In this document: in pieces, positions 1 through 9,316 of the stretch | How positions within the stretch are numbered: position 1 is the first letter of the stretch | How the letters are laid out: each line of letters starts with the position of its first letter | Source: Dasania sp. GY-MA-18 | GTDB lineage: Bacteria; Pseudomonadota; Gammaproteobacteria; Pseudomonadales; Dasaniaceae | Assembly: GCF_024734385.1 (NCBI RefSeq) | Contig: NZ_JANHAP010000001.1 | Span: forward strand, 124,001 to 188,000 | Length of the DNA stretch: 64,000 nt | Direction: 5' to 3' | Notes under the pieces: model-generated | What the model was told of the DNA's origin: nothing | The model's database searches: none | The model's input: the letters and a program-made list of their open reading frames with translations, nothing else | Translations under genes and position numbers: made by a program

Positions 1-227
1 TCTATCACTCGCGACTCACCCAGCTTGCCCTCTATTTCCTGTATACGCCCTTCACAAAAACCCTGTTGCTCACGCGCGGCGTGATACTCAGCATTTTCTT
101 TTAGGTCGCCATGTTCGCGGGCCTCAGCGATAGCCTGGATAATACGCGGTCTATCTTCGGTTTTTAGGCGATTTAATTCTTCTCTCAGGGCCTTTTCACC
201 AGCCACTGTCATCGGTGTTAAACTCAT
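1..227 (-). CDS. greA: Transcription elongation factor GreA (3' part outside window)
   Basis: GreA rescues backtracked RNA polymerase by stimulating cleavage of the nascent RNA. The visible 75 N-terminal residues carry the family coiled-coil signature, including [20 protein letters not shown], which is almost identical to E. coli GreA as I recall it. The start chosen is the ATG at 227, giving [14 protein letters not shown]; a second ATG at 212 would give MTVAGEK. The gene begins 18 bases after carB and is probably the last gene of a carA-carB-greA transcript. The C-terminal domain lies beyond the window edge. Confidence 0.96.
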   Translation of the reverse strand, partial: MSLTPMTVAGEKALREELNRLKTEDRPRIIQAIAEAREHGDLKENAEYHAAREQQGFCEGRIQEIEGKLGESRVI

Positions 228-245
228 ATTTTTAAACCAAACCTT

Positions 246-3200
246 TTATATCAAACCCTGATGTACGTCTTGTAAGCGGCGAACTTTTATTTCATCGCCC
301 GCTTTAAACGATTCACAGATAGCCTCGCCACCTGCCAAGGTTGTGGTGTAATACACTTTATATTGCAATGCCGTACGACGGATTGAAGCAGAGTCGGCAA
401 TAGCCTGTCTACCCTCGGTAGTATTAACAATGAGGTCTATATCACCGTTTTTCAACATATCAACCGCATGAGGCCTGCCTTCGTTAACCTTGTTAACGAC
501 TTCGGTGGTGATGCCCGCTTCTTTAATCACTTTTGCCGTACCTCTGGTTGCCACCAGCGTAAAGCCAGCATCCACCAGGGATTTTGCCACCCCTACTATG
601 CCCGCCTTATCAGCTTCGCGCACACTTAGGAAAGCCTTGCCGGAGGTAGGAATTACGCTACCGCCGCCCAATACCGCTTTGCGGAAGGCTTCGGGGAAGC
701 TCTCACCTAGGCCCATCACCTCACCGGTGGATTTCATTTCTGGGCCTAAGATGGGGTCCACACCTTGGAACTTATTAAAGGGGAACACCGCTTCTTTAAC
801 ACTAAAGAACTTGGGAATAATCTCTTCCGTAAAGCCCTGCTCTGCCAAGCTGGTGCCCGCCATACAACGCGCAGCTATCTTAGCCAAAGAAGTGCCTATG
901 CATTTAGAAACAAAGGGGACGGTACGCGAGGCACGGGGGTTAACCTCAATCACGTAAATCTCGCCGTCCTGCTCAGCCAGCTGCACATTCATCAAGCCGC
1001 ATACACCCAACTCTATAGCCATGGCTTTTACCATGTCGCGCATTTTGTCTTGGCTTGCTTTGCTTAGCGAGTAAGGCGGCAACGAGCACGCAGAGTCACC
1101 CGAGTGCACACCGGCCTGCTCTATATGCTGCATAATCGCGCCTATAACCACCTCTTTGCCATCGCTAACGGCATCCACATCCATCTCTACAGCGGCATTA
1201 AGGAAGTGATCCAACAATACTGGTGACTCGTTAGATACCTGCACGGCGTCAGTCATATAACGCAGCAATTCGTCTTCGTTATAAACGATTTCCATAGCGC
1301 GGCCACCCAATACATAAGAGGGGCGCACCACTAATGGGTAACCGATATTAGCCGCAGCCTCTACCGCTGCCTCAGTAGAGCGCACAGTAGTATTAGGCGG
1401 CTGTTTTAGGCCCAGCTTTTGTATCATGTGCTGGAAGCGCTCGCGGTCTTCGGCGCGGTCTATAGCATCAGGCGTGGTACCGATAATGGGTACACCCGCT
1501 GCCTCTAGGTCACGGGCTAGCTTCAAGGGGGTCTGGCCACCAAACTGTACAATCACACCTTTGGGCTTTTCTTTTTCGACGATTTCTAATACGTCTTCCA
1601 AGGTTACCGGCTCAAAGTACAGGCGATCAGAGGTGTCGTAATCCGTAGAAACGGTTTCGGGGTTACAGTTCACCATAATGGTTTCGTAACCGTCTTCGCG
1701 CATGGCCAAAGCCGCATGCACACAGCAGTAATCAAACTCTATACCCTGGCCTATACGGTTAGGGCCGCCACCTAATACTAGGATTTTATCTCTATCGCTA
1801 ACATCGGCCTCGCACTCTTCCTCGTAGGTGGAGTACATATAGGCCGTGCTGGTAGAAAACTCCGCGGCACAGGTATCAACACGCTTATACACGGGGTTAA
1901 CTTTTAAGGCTTTACGATGCGCCCTAACCGCTGACTCCTCTTCGTTTAGCAATACTGATAAGCGCTTATCCGAAAAGCCTTTACGCTTTAAGCGGAACAT
2001 TTGCTCGGCGGTAATATCGTCTAGGTTAACTGACTTAAGGGCGTTTTCAGATTTCACTAAATCTTCAATTTGCACCAGGAACCAGCGGTCTATAGCGCAG
2101 TAGTCAAAGACCTCATCCACACTCATACCAAAGCGGAAGGCATCGGCCACATACCAAATACGCTCCGCACCCGGGGTACGCAATTCACGAATGATTTTAG
2201 TTTTGGCATCGGGTCTATCAACATCAATTTGATGCTCAAAACCTGACGAACCCACCTCTAAACCGCGCAGTGCTTTTTGCACCGACTCTTGGAAGGTGCG
2301 ACCTATAGCCATCACCTCACCTACAGACTTCATCTGCGTGTGCAAACGGTCATCGGCGGCGGGGAATTTTTCAAAGGTGAAGCGTGGAATCTTAGTCACG
2401 ACGTAATCGATAGCGGGCTCAAAAGATGCCGGGGTTGCGCCACCGGTAATATCGTTTTGCAGTTCATCCAGGGTATAACCCACCGCCAATTTCGCCGCCA
2501 CTTTGGCTATGGGGAAACCAGTAGCCTTAGAGGCCAAGGCCGATGAGCGCGATACCCGCGGGTTCATTTCTATAATCACTAGGCGACCGGTGTTGGGGCA
2601 CTGGCCAAACTGCACGTTAGAGCCGCCGGTTTCTACACCTATCTCACGCAATACCGCCAAGGAGGCGTTACGCATGATTTGGTATTCTTTATCAGTCAAG
2701 GTTTGCGCGGGCGCCACAGTAATCGAGTCGCCGGTATGCACCCCCATGGGATCAAAGTTTTCTATGGCGCAGACGATAATGCAGTTATCGTTTTTGTCGC
2801 GCACCACTTCCATTTCGTATTCTTTCCAGCCAATTAGCGACTGATCGATTAGCAGCTCATTGGTGGGGGATAAATCCAGGCCGCGCTCACAAATTTCGAT
2901 AAACTCTTCTTTGTTGTACGCAATACCGCCGCCGGTGCCACCCATGGTAAACGAGGGGCGAATGATTGAGGGGAAGCCCAGCTCATCAAGTACCGCTAAG
3001 GCCTCTTCCATATTGTGAGCTATGCCCGAGCGCGGCGTTTCTAGGCCTATACGCTTCATAGCCTGGTCAAACAGATCGCGGTCTTCAGCCATATCTATGG
3101 CTTCTTTAGTGGCACCAATCAGCTCAACATTGTATTTTTCCAGCACACCTTCTCTAGCCAAATCCAACGCACAGTTCAACGCAGTCTGGCCACCCATAGT

Positions 3201-3464
3201 GGGTAGGATAACGTCGGGGCGCTCCTTCTCTATGATCTTTTCTACCGTGCGCCACTCTACGGGCTCTATATAGGTAGCGTCCGCCATAACGGGGTCGGTC
3301 ATAATGGTGGCGGGGTTAGAGTTCACCAAAATTACCCGATAACCCTCTTCGCGTAGCGCCTTACAGGCTTGCGCACCCGAGTAGTCAAACTCACAGGCTT
3401 GGCCGATAACTATCGGGCCAGCACCCAGTATTAATATGCTTTCTATGTCGGTTCTTTTTGGCAT
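246..3464 (-). CDS. carB: Carbamoyl-phosphate synthase large subunit
   Basis: This subunit makes carbamoyl phosphate from bicarbonate, ammonia and two ATP, feeding pyrimidine and arginine synthesis. At 1072 residues it has the usual full length. Two homologous ATP-grasp halves are visible: the first starts at [23 protein letters not shown] and the second at [22 protein letters not shown], and a C-terminal MGS-like regulatory domain follows [13 protein letters not shown]. It lies downstream of carA, separated by about 90 bases that contain a hairpin, and upstream of greA. No truncation or odd residue was noticed. Confidence 0.98.
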   Translation of the reverse strand: MPKRTDIESILILGAGPIVIGQACEFDYSGAQACKALREEGYRVILVNSNPATIMTDPVMADATYIEPVEWRTVEKIIEKERPDVILPTMGGQTALNCALDLAREGVLEKYNVELIGATKEAIDMAEDRDLFDQAMKRIGLETPRSGIAHNMEEALAVLDELGFPSIIRPSFTMGGTGGGIAYNKEEFIEICERGLDLSPTNELLIDQSLIGWKEYEMEVVRDKNDNCIIVCAIENFDPMGVHTGDSITVAPAQTLTDKEYQIMRNASLAVLREIGVETGGSNVQFGQCPNTGRLVIIEMNPRVSRSSALASKATGFPIAKVAAKLAVGYTLDELQNDITGGATPASFEPAIDYVVTKIPRFTFEKFPAADDRLHTQMKSVGEVMAIGRTFQESVQKALRGLEVGSSGFEHQIDVDRPDAKTKIIRELRTPGAERIWYVADAFRFGMSVDEVFDYCAIDRWFLVQIEDLVKSENALKSVNLDDITAEQMFRLKRKGFSDKRLSVLLNEEESAVRAHRKALKVNPVYKRVDTCAAEFSTSTAYMYSTYEEECEADVSDRDKILVLGGGPNRIGQGIEFDYCCVHAALAMREDGYETIMVNCNPETVSTDYDTSDRLYFEPVTLEDVLEIVEKEKPKGVIVQFGGQTPLKLARDLEAAGVPIIGTTPDAIDRAEDRERFQHMIQKLGLKQPPNTTVRSTEAAVEAAANIGYPLVVRPSYVLGGRAMEIVYNEDELLRYMTDAVQVSNESPVLLDHFLNAAVEMDVDAVSDGKEVVIGAIMQHIEQAGVHSGDSACSLPPYSLSKASQDKMRDMVKAMAIELGVCGLMNVQLAEQDGEIYVIEVNPRASRTVPFVSKCIGTSLAKIAARCMAGTSLAEQGFTEEIIPKFFSVKEAVFPFNKFQGVDPILGPEMKSTGEVMGLGESFPEAFRKAVLGGGSVIPTSGKAFLSVREADKAGIVGVAKSLVDAGFTLVATRGTAKVIKEAGITTEVVNKVNEGRPHAVDMLKNGDIDLIVNTTEGRQAIADSASIRRTALQYKVYYTTTLAGGEAICESFKAGDEIKVRRLQDVHQGLI

Positions 3465-3525
3465 CTATCTATTAACCTAGCGTTTTAATGTGTTCAATTC
3501 GTCGTTGTGCTGTGCAATATACAAA

Positions 3526-3551
3526 TATGCCACTCTGTAGGGAGTGGCATA
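3526..3551 (-). other. Intercistronic hairpin between carA and carB
   Basis: A perfect 10-bp inverted repeat, TATGCCACTC and GAGTGGCATA with a 6-base loop, begins a few bases past the carA stop codon. No run of U follows it on the minus strand, so it is more likely an RNA processing or stability structure than a full terminator. It may adjust the carA to carB ratio; that role is inference. Confidence 0.6.
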
Positions 3552-3554
3552 CCT

Positions 3555-4709
3555 TTAAGCCTTGTGCGCTTCCATCAACTCAATAAAGTGATCGAATAAG
3601 TTGGCCGCCTCATGGGGGCCGGGGCTAGCTTCAGGATGGCCCTGAAAACTAAAGGCTGGCTTATCGGTGCGATGTATACCCTGCAAGGAGCCATCAAATA
3701 GCGACTTGTGCGTCACCCTGATATTAGCTGGCAAGGTCGCCTCATCAGCGGCAAAGCCGTGGTTTTGGCTGGTAATCAATACTGTGCCATCATCCAGGTT
3801 TTGCACTGGGTGGTTAGCACCGTGGTGGCCAAACTTCATCTTTAAGGTTTTGGCACCGCTGGCTAACGCCAACAATTGGTGGCCTAGGCAGATGCCGAAG
3901 ATGGGGATATCGGTTTCCAAAAAGGCCTTTATCGCCTCTATAGCATAGGTACAGGGCTCTGGGTCGCCGGGGCCGTTGGACAGGAATATACCGTCAGGAT
4001 TCATAGCCAAGACCTCAGCCGCTGGGGTTTCGGCGGGCACTACCGTTAACTTGCAGCCGCGATCGGCCAGCATGCGCAGGATATTGCGTTTCACCCCAAA
4101 GTCATAAGCGACTACGTGAAACTTGCACTCAGCGTCGCTGTACTCTTTATAGCTCTCGCCAGTCAGCTGGTCAGAAGGTAAAGTCCAGCTGCCTTGCTGC
4201 CAGTTATAAGCCTCTTTGGTGCTGACCACTTTCGCCAAGTCCATGCCTTTCAAGCCAGCAAAACCTTTAGCTAAGTCTAGCGCCTTGGCTTCGTCTATAT
4301 CGTCGCCGGCCATAATGCAGCCATTTTGCGCACCTTTGTCACGCAAAATGCGGGTAAGGCGGCGGGTATCTATATCGGCTATGCCTATAATATTTTTGGC
4401 TTTTAGATAATCTTGCAGGCTTTGCTGGTTGCGAAAGTTACTGGCCAGCAAGGGCAGGTCACGTATCACCAGGCCCGCAGACCAGATTTGGCTAGCCTCT
4501 TCGTCTTCTACTGTGGTGCCGGTATTACCTATGTGAGGGTAAGTCAGGGTGATGATTTGCTTGGCATAGGAAGGGTCAGTCAAAATTTCCTGATAGCCGG
4601 TCATCGCCGTGTTAAACACAACTTCACCGACTGAGTGCCCCTGGGCACCGATGGCTAAACCCCGAAAAATGCTTCCGTCTTCTAGGGCGAGTATGGCTGG
4701 TACCGTCAA
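3555..4709 (-). CDS. carA: Carbamoyl-phosphate synthase small subunit (glutaminase)
   Basis: CarA releases ammonia from glutamine and passes it to CarB. The C-terminal class I amidotransferase domain shows the nucleophile motif GICLGHQ (Cys near residue 274) and the [11 protein letters not shown] segment with the catalytic His and Glu. The start is set at a TTG at 4709, giving [16 protein letters not shown] lies 5 bases upstream, and the protein then lines up with the E. coli start. The open frame extends 8 codons further, to another TTG at 4733, but without a comparable ribosome site. The length is 384 residues, normal for the family. Confidence 0.95.
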   Translation of the reverse strand: MTVPAILALEDGSIFRGLAIGAQGHSVGEVVFNTAMTGYQEILTDPSYAKQIITLTYPHIGNTGTTVEDEEASQIWSAGLVIRDLPLLASNFRNQQSLQDYLKAKNIIGIADIDTRRLTRILRDKGAQNGCIMAGDDIDEAKALDLAKGFAGLKGMDLAKVVSTKEAYNWQQGSWTLPSDQLTGESYKEYSDAECKFHVVAYDFGVKRNILRMLADRGCKLTVVPAETPAAEVLAMNPDGIFLSNGPGDPEPCTYAIEAIKAFLETDIPIFGICLGHQLLALASGAKTLKMKFGHHGANHPVQNLDDGTVLITSQNHGFAADEATLPANIRVTHKSLFDGSLQGIHRTDKPAFSFQGHPEASPGPHEAANLFDHFIELMEAHKA

Positions 4710-4714
4710 GCAAA

Positions 4715-4719
4715 CCTCC
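4715..4719 (-). promoter_or_regulatory. Ribosome binding site fixing the TTG start of carA
   Basis: GGAGG stands 5 bases before the TTG at 4709. It favours this non-ATG start over the upstream in-frame TTG at 4733. Confidence 0.7.
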
Positions 4720-4820
4720 AATATATAGGACAAAAAATGGGTTGTCCGCGAGTGCGGGAGATAGCAGTGGTGTTAGGCGTCTTGCTGCATAAAGGCATAA
4801 AACCCATGCTGCAGACTGTA

Positions 4821-4856
4821 AAAAAGCGAGATGAAGAATACCTCATCTCGCTTTTT
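4821..4856 (-). terminator. Rho-independent terminator after aceK
   Basis: A perfect 14-bp stem, AAAAAGCGAGATGA against its complement, encloses an 8-base loop and is bounded by runs of A and T. It can therefore work in both directions. It separates the aceK transcript from the downstream carA promoter. Confidence 0.85.
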
Positions 4857-5014
4857 ATGAATGCTTTACCCGTGCGCTTATCTTAATACCCATAAACAGG
4901 CTCATACTGATAAATTAAGGGAGTTTTGACGCCGTTGACCACTGGTCTAACTTGGCGGGCGATTCTACGCAAAAGTTGGGCTATTGTCCAGTGAGCTGGG
5001 GCTTAATTTCAGCC

Positions 5015-6760
5015 TTATTGCAGCTCCGCCAAAGCCTTTTTACGGGGCCGCTTAAAACTGTATTTACGCCTATAGGGGAATACGCTCTTTATCTGACCAT
5101 TGCGTATCTGCTTTTGCAGGCGCTGCCAGAACTCCACCTTGTAAATATCGCTGTGCAGGCGGTCAAACACCGCCCTGGCGCGCTGATTGCCCGAAAAAAA
5201 CAAGCGAAACTCTTCAGGAAAGATATCGTTAGGCCCCACGTTATACCAAGGGTGGCTGGCCATTTCCTGCTCCTCGGTTTGCGGCTGGGGAATTTTGCGA
5301 AAATTACACTCCAGCAAGGGGCAGATTTCATCGTAGTCGTAAAACACCACCCGGCCATGGCGGGTCACCCCAAAGTTTTTCAACAACATATCACCGGGGA
5401 AGATATTAACCGCCGCCAGCTGCTTAATGGCATTGCCGTACTCATCCATCACGCTTTCTATTTGCTGATCGCTGGCATCTTTGAGATAGAGGTTTAGCGG
5501 CACCATTTTGCGTTCTACATAAACATGCTTGAGTATTAGCACATTGCCCAGCTCCTCAATTTGGCTGGGCACCTCGCGCATTAGCTCGGCCATTAACTCA
5601 TCGGAAAAGCGGCGCCTATCAAATACCAGGTTCTTAAACTCCTGGGTGTCGGCCATGCGCCCGGCCCTATCCCAGCGCTTAACCAGAAAATACTTTTCCT
5701 CCACCTGGGCGCGAGTCATATCTTTAGGCGGGGTGAATCTATCCTTGATCACTTTATACACATAATCAAAGCCGGGGCGGGTAAACACCAGCATCACCAT
5801 GCCCTTAATCCCCGGCGCGGTGACATACTCATCATCGGAGTGCATGGTCTCCCATACGGCGCGGCGGAAAAACACAGTTTTAGCATGGCGGGCGAACCCC
5901 AGCGCACTATACAATTCAAATACTTCTTTTTGCGGCATTAGTTTTTTTAAAAAAGCCACAAACTGCGAGGGCACCGAGGCATCCACCATAAAATAGCTAC
6001 GGGTAAAACTAAATAAAATACTGACATCATCGGTTTCATGCAGCACAGTATCCACATAGATGCCACCGCGCTCATTATTCATAAAGGGCAGCACAAAAGG
6101 CATACTGTCTTCACCATCTATAATGCGCCCCACCAAATAGGCCGCTTTATTGCGATAAAATAATGACTCCAGTATTTCTGCCTTAAAGGTCTCACCCTGC
6201 TGCAAGCGCTCACCCAATAACGGCTGCAACACCTCTTCCACGCGCTCTACATCACGCTCAAAATCTTCAAAGGGCACATTAAAATCAGTGCTCGCCAACA
6301 CCGTGCGCACAAACTTGTTTAAATCGCTAATTTTGTAACTGTCTAAAATCTTACTGGGCGGGATGTCTATATCTAAATCGTCATCATCAAAAACAAAGGA
6401 AAACTTGTCGCGGATTTTTCTGTGTTTAAAAATAAAACAGTAAACTGAATTAAAAAACGTTTGCGCTATTTCATAGTTGCTATGGGTTTCAACGATGTCG
6501 GCATAATCAAGCTTGGCATGTTCCCAAACCTGAGGGTCGCCCAGCAAATCACCCGCCACCGTCTCGGCCACCGCCGCCACCTCGGCTACCTTCTTTTTAT
6601 ACATAGACAGGCGATTACTCATTTCCGCCTGCACTAGATTCCAGTCTGCCTTTTCAAAGCGCGCCTGCGCACCCAAGGTGACGTTTTGAAAATCACCAAA
6701 AAAAGAATCAAAACCATTTAAAATGGCCTTGGCTAAACGCAGCGAGCGGGTCATACCCAT
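5015..6760 (-). CDS. aceK: Isocitrate dehydrogenase kinase/phosphatase
   Basis: AceK phosphorylates and dephosphorylates isocitrate dehydrogenase, switching carbon between the TCA cycle and the glyoxylate shunt. The 581-residue length fits the family. The C-terminal kinase-like part shows the ATP-binding segment GIKGMVMLVFTRPGFDYVYKVIKDRF and a catalytic region around NIFPGDMLLKNFGVTRHGRVVFYDYDEI. In enterobacteria aceK sits in aceBAK; here it stands alone, 6-10 kb from aceA and glcB, but inside the same inserted block. The start MGMTRSLRLA was chosen; MTRS two codons on is equally possible. A CTAG-rich repeat lies just upstream. Confidence 0.97.
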   Translation of the reverse strand: MGMTRSLRLAKAILNGFDSFFGDFQNVTLGAQARFEKADWNLVQAEMSNRLSMYKKKVAEVAAVAETVAGDLLGDPQVWEHAKLDYADIVETHSNYEIAQTFFNSVYCFIFKHRKIRDKFSFVFDDDDLDIDIPPSKILDSYKISDLNKFVRTVLASTDFNVPFEDFERDVERVEEVLQPLLGERLQQGETFKAEILESLFYRNKAAYLVGRIIDGEDSMPFVLPFMNNERGGIYVDTVLHETDDVSILFSFTRSYFMVDASVPSQFVAFLKKLMPQKEVFELYSALGFARHAKTVFFRRAVWETMHSDDEYVTAPGIKGMVMLVFTRPGFDYVYKVIKDRFTPPKDMTRAQVEEKYFLVKRWDRAGRMADTQEFKNLVFDRRRFSDELMAELMREVPSQIEELGNVLILKHVYVERKMVPLNLYLKDASDQQIESVMDEYGNAIKQLAAVNIFPGDMLLKNFGVTRHGRVVFYDYDEICPLLECNFRKIPQPQTEEQEMASHPWYNVGPNDIFPEEFRLFFSGNQRARAVFDRLHSDIYKVEFWQRLQKQIRNGQIKSVFPYRRKYSFKRPRKKALAELQ

Positions 6761-6761
6761 G

Positions 6762-6840
6762 TTTTTAGTCTCTAGTTATTAGTCTACAGTCTCTAGCTTT
6801 TTCTAACGACTAGGAACTAGCCACTAGCGACTCTTTAGCA
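6762..6840. repeat. CTAG-rich dispersed repeat, copy 1 (between rraA and aceK)
   Basis: A stretch packed with CTAG tetramers spaced about 9-11 bases apart. It contains AACTAGCCACTAGCGACTC, which recurs exactly near 12325-12343. It overlaps the 3' end of rraA and supplies that gene's last residues (SLVASS) and TAG stop. Confidence 0.75.
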
Positions 6841-7298
6841 ACAATAACGCCAGTGCCGTCGGCGTAGAGGTAATCGCCGGGGTTGATTGTTACCCCAGCA
6901 AACTGCAGGGGGATATTGATTTGGCCTTCACCGCGCTTTTCGGTTTTTCTAGGGATGGTGCCTAAAGCCATCACCCCCATATCCATTTCGGCTATGTCCT
7001 CTACGTCGCGTATATAGCCGTAAATCACTATACCCGCCCAAGCATTGCTAACGGCCTTGGCCACCAGCATATCGCCTAGCAATGAGCGCCTAGGAGAGCC
7101 ACCACCATCGACCACCAACACCCTACCCTTGCCTTCGGTGGCAACTAGCTCGGCCACTTTGGAGTTATCTTCAAAGCATTTAACGGTAACCACTTCACCA
7201 CCAAAGCGGCGTATGGGGCCGTAATGGGTAAATATTGGTTCTACTACTTGTACGGCATCGCCGTATTCGTCACATAAATCGGGGGTGGATATATGCAT
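6810..7298 (-). CDS. rraA: RraA, inhibitor of RNase E activity
   Basis: RraA forms a trimeric ring that binds RNase E and dampens mRNA decay. The family core is clear: [11 protein letters not shown] at the N-terminus, then [18 protein letters not shown] and [21 protein letters not shown]. The length of 162 residues is usual. The C-terminal SLVASS and the stop codon are encoded by a CTAG-rich repeat that also occurs in several other intergenic regions here, so the original tail may have been replaced. The gene is probably transcribed alone or with aceK. Confidence 0.95.
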   Translation of the reverse strand: MHISTPDLCDEYGDAVQVVEPIFTHYGPIRRFGGEVVTVKCFEDNSKVAELVATEGKGRVLVVDGGGSPRRSLLGDMLVAKAVSNAWAGIVIYGYIRDVEDIAEMDMGVMALGTIPRKTEKRGEGQINIPLQFAGVTINPGDYLYADGTGVIVAKESLVASS

Positions 7299-8082
7299 AT
7301 TAGCTTCGCCTTCTTAGAAAATTTGCTCTGTCCAGTAAGATTAAAGCCTAACAAAAATCCAGCTGCCACCCTATAAAGCAATTAGTATAACCAGTATAAA
7401 CCTACATTATTGAAACAAGAGCAGAATAAAAATACGCCCTTAACCGTAGACTTCAACTTGCCCATCAATCTTGTAACTTCGTATTCAAACTCAACTCTAA
7501 ATACCTGCCTGGTTTCTGACCACTTTCACCTTACTAGGGACATCACCCCCGCCAGGCAGCGCGCCAAATCAGGATAGTGCGTTTTTTTGAGCAACATTTA
7601 CTTAAACCACACCCTCTCATTACAGTGTCATACCGGCAAAAGCCCACTACTGTCCGGAATAATCTCCTAATCGTCATACCCGCGAAAGCGGGTATCCAGT
7701 TACGATAAAAGGCCTACACACATCAACATTCAAATTTACCATTAACGACTCTAAATACAGGCTGTTATTAAACTCAAAGTAATTTTCCTGGATTGATCTA
7801 TTCCGTTGTTCTGGACCCCCGCTTTCGCGAGGGTGACGCATTAAAAATTGAGTATCCATTCTGATTTAATGCGTTTCGTGCTTTATAGTGTAGGCCGAAA
7901 CGCATTTTCCTATAATTTATCCCGGACAGCTGTGGGCAAAAGCCGGTATCCACAGCTAGCAGCTGCATTTCAACTAACAGGCCGGAAGTACCAGCCCAAT
8001 GAACATGGCGAGCGTTTTGGGCGTAACTCACACTTTTAGCTTAAATAAATACCCTAGCTGCCAGAGTTACCCCCCTCCGTTT
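7299..8082. other. 784-base gene-free stretch with REP-like palindromes
   Basis: No convincing gene. The short open frames here (for example 7674-7859, 7798-8031 and 7848-8039) run through repeats and resemble nothing known to me. The right half holds four palindromic units arranged as nested inverted pairs, listed separately. Confidence 0.6.
7626..7954. repeat. Nested REP-like palindrome cluster
   Basis: Four units. Inner pair: 7673-7697 contains ATACCCGC-GAAA-GCGGGTAT, a perfect 8-bp stem, and 7811-7838 carries the inverse orientation (CCCCGC-TTTC-GCGAGGG) ending in GTGAC. Outer pair: 7626-7657 and 7921-7954 are inverted relatives sharing the ATACCGGC, GCCCAC and CTGTCCGG blocks. The GTCAT-stem-ATCC form is the widespread intergenic REP/REPIN-like type. 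A half-unit with the same core lies near 12206-12232. Confidence 0.65.
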
Positions 8083-8706
8083 TTATTCCACTAGCCGCGC
8101 AACAGCTTTCTCATCAAAACCCTGTAAGCGCTTCGCACCGTAATAAAACAGCGGGTAACCTGAAGACTGCAACCAGGTATACTTTCTTTTGTAATCATTA
8201 TTAGCTTCTACATCACGTTCTTCATATGAAATATTATTTTCTGCAAAATACTTTTTGGCTTTTTGGCAGTAAGGGCGCCATTGAGTGCCGTACATAACCA
8301 ATTTAGGGGAGCCATTATAAAAATGACTGGCCAGTACCTCTTTGGCATCCCAGGGTAAAACATCAACGCCTTCACTATCGCCAATAGCTGATAAATATTC
8401 CACACGGTTGAAGCCCTCTACCCGCCCCGTTTTGGTGATCAATAGCGGCGCAACCGCACTGCGCTTCACTTTTTTAAGCCGCTCCCAACTCCCCGGGTTA
8501 CTGTCGCCCACTAAAATCTCTTCAACTTTTACCGAGGTTTCTCTTAAAACCGCTCGGGCATCAATGCAAGGCTGATGGCACACTTCACTGGTAAACAACA
8601 TAACATCAGCATCGGTCATAGAGGCCAATGGCTCAGCCTTATTGAAATACCCGTAGCCTTTATACACCGCTGCCACGGCCAATATCATAATAACTAAATT
8701 CTTCAT
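8083..8706 (-). CDS. Membrane-anchored tandem glutaredoxin-like protein
   Basis: A 207-residue protein with an N-terminal hydrophobic segment (LVIMILAVAAVYKGYGYF) followed by two thioredoxin-fold-like halves. The first has VMLFTSEVCHQPC, with cysteines in a CxxxC arrangement. The second has MYGTQWRPYCQKAKKYF, which resembles the glutaredoxin active-site helix with a single Cys, followed by ISYEERDVEAN. Such proteins are expected to handle disulfides or glutathione adducts, probably on the periplasmic face given the anchor. It stands alone between a repeat-rich spacer and the RHS locus. The exact substrate is unknown. Confidence 0.7.
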   Translation of the reverse strand: MKNLVIMILAVAAVYKGYGYFNKAEPLASMTDADVMLFTSEVCHQPCIDARAVLRETSVKVEEILVGDSNPGSWERLKKVKRSAVAPLLITKTGRVEGFNRVEYLSAIGDSEGVDVLPWDAKEVLASHFYNGSPKLVMYGTQWRPYCQKAKKYFAENNISYEERDVEANNDYKRKYTWLQSSGYPLFYYGAKRLQGFDEKAVARLVE

Positions 8707-8772
8707 CGTTTATGAAAAGACCTTTTCTGGATTAGTGTATTTGTAAACTTCAAAGTACTTAATGGTTGACTA

Positions 8773-8832
8773 AAAGTCACTCTGACCCCGTTTATTCCTT
8801 TTTCCGTTAAAGTCACTCTGACCCCGTTTATT
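8773..8832. repeat. Direct repeat of a 24-bp GTCACTCTGACCCC-containing unit
   Basis: Two identical 24-base copies at 8773-8796 and 8809-8832, offset by 36 bases, share the core GTCACTCTGACCCCGTTTAT. In my recollection related motifs flank genes of the REP-associated Y1 transposase family, but no transposase gene is present nearby. Confidence 0.7.
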
Positions 8833-8849
8833 TCAACCATATTTGCCAC

Positions 8850-9314
8850 TCATTTTCTATACTCCTTCAATATGCTATATCCAAAACCGGTTGCAATTAA
8901 AACATAAAAAACTTGAAGAAATGCAGCACCTCCAACTCCAGATGGATCCAGAACCGAAACCGAATGATCCTTTAGACTATAATAAACATCAACTTTCTTG
9001 TTAACGGTGTATTTATTTAAAATATCATTAACATCATTTGACATTAAATCATTTCTGACATAAGAGGACCTATATGCCTTCCCTAAAACTTTATATTCAT
9101 AAACAATATTATACGTATCGGAACATCCATACCCACCACACTTTTGTATATTTTCAGAAGAGACTATAACGCCGCCAGCGACCCCGTCAAAATCATAAAA
9201 AACAAGCCTATAAATAACAGTTAAACTTTTGGTGTAAAATTCTGTCATTGACAAAAAAACAGAAAAAATAATAATTACAAAAAAATTGAATGATTTACTC
9301 CCTAACATACTCAT
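8850..9314 (-). CDS. DUF3592-like membrane protein, candidate RHS immunity protein
   Basis: A 154-residue protein with a membrane segment at each end (FFVIIIFSVFLSM near residue 10 and FLQVFYVLIATGFGYSIL near residue 133) around an extracytoplasmic, beta-rich middle. The segment DVYYSLKDHSVSVLDP resembles the DUF3592 signature. The start lies two bases after the RHS stop codon, and a GGGAG ribosome site is embedded in the last RHS codons, so translation is probably coupled. Position and lower GC suggest an immunity protein for the RHS tip. That role is inference, and a plain DUF3592 protein is the alternative. Confidence 0.6.
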   Translation of the reverse strand: MSMLGSKSFNFFVIIIFSVFLSMTEFYTKSLTVIYRLVFYDFDGVAGGVIVSSENIQKCGGYGCSDTYNIVYEYKVLGKAYRSSYVRNDLMSNDVNDILNKYTVNKKVDVYYSLKDHSVSVLDPSGVGGAAFLQVFYVLIATGFGYSILKEYRK

Positions 9315-9316
9315 GC

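Larger units (their letters stand above)
4710..5014. other. Gene-free stretch between aceK and carA
   Basis: About 300 bases without a convincing coding region. It holds the carA leader and promoter region on the right-to-left strand and the aceK terminator at 4821-4856. I could not assign an ArgR or PyrR-type control site with confidence. Confidence 0.5.

Noticed and set aside
4734-4820. ArgR box in the carA leader
   Set aside because: TGCATAAAGGCATAAAA is only loosely similar to the ARG consensus.
7674-8039. Small genes in the spacer left of the glutaredoxin-like gene
   Set aside because: The frames run through palindromic repeats on both strands and resemble no protein; ribosome sites are lacking.
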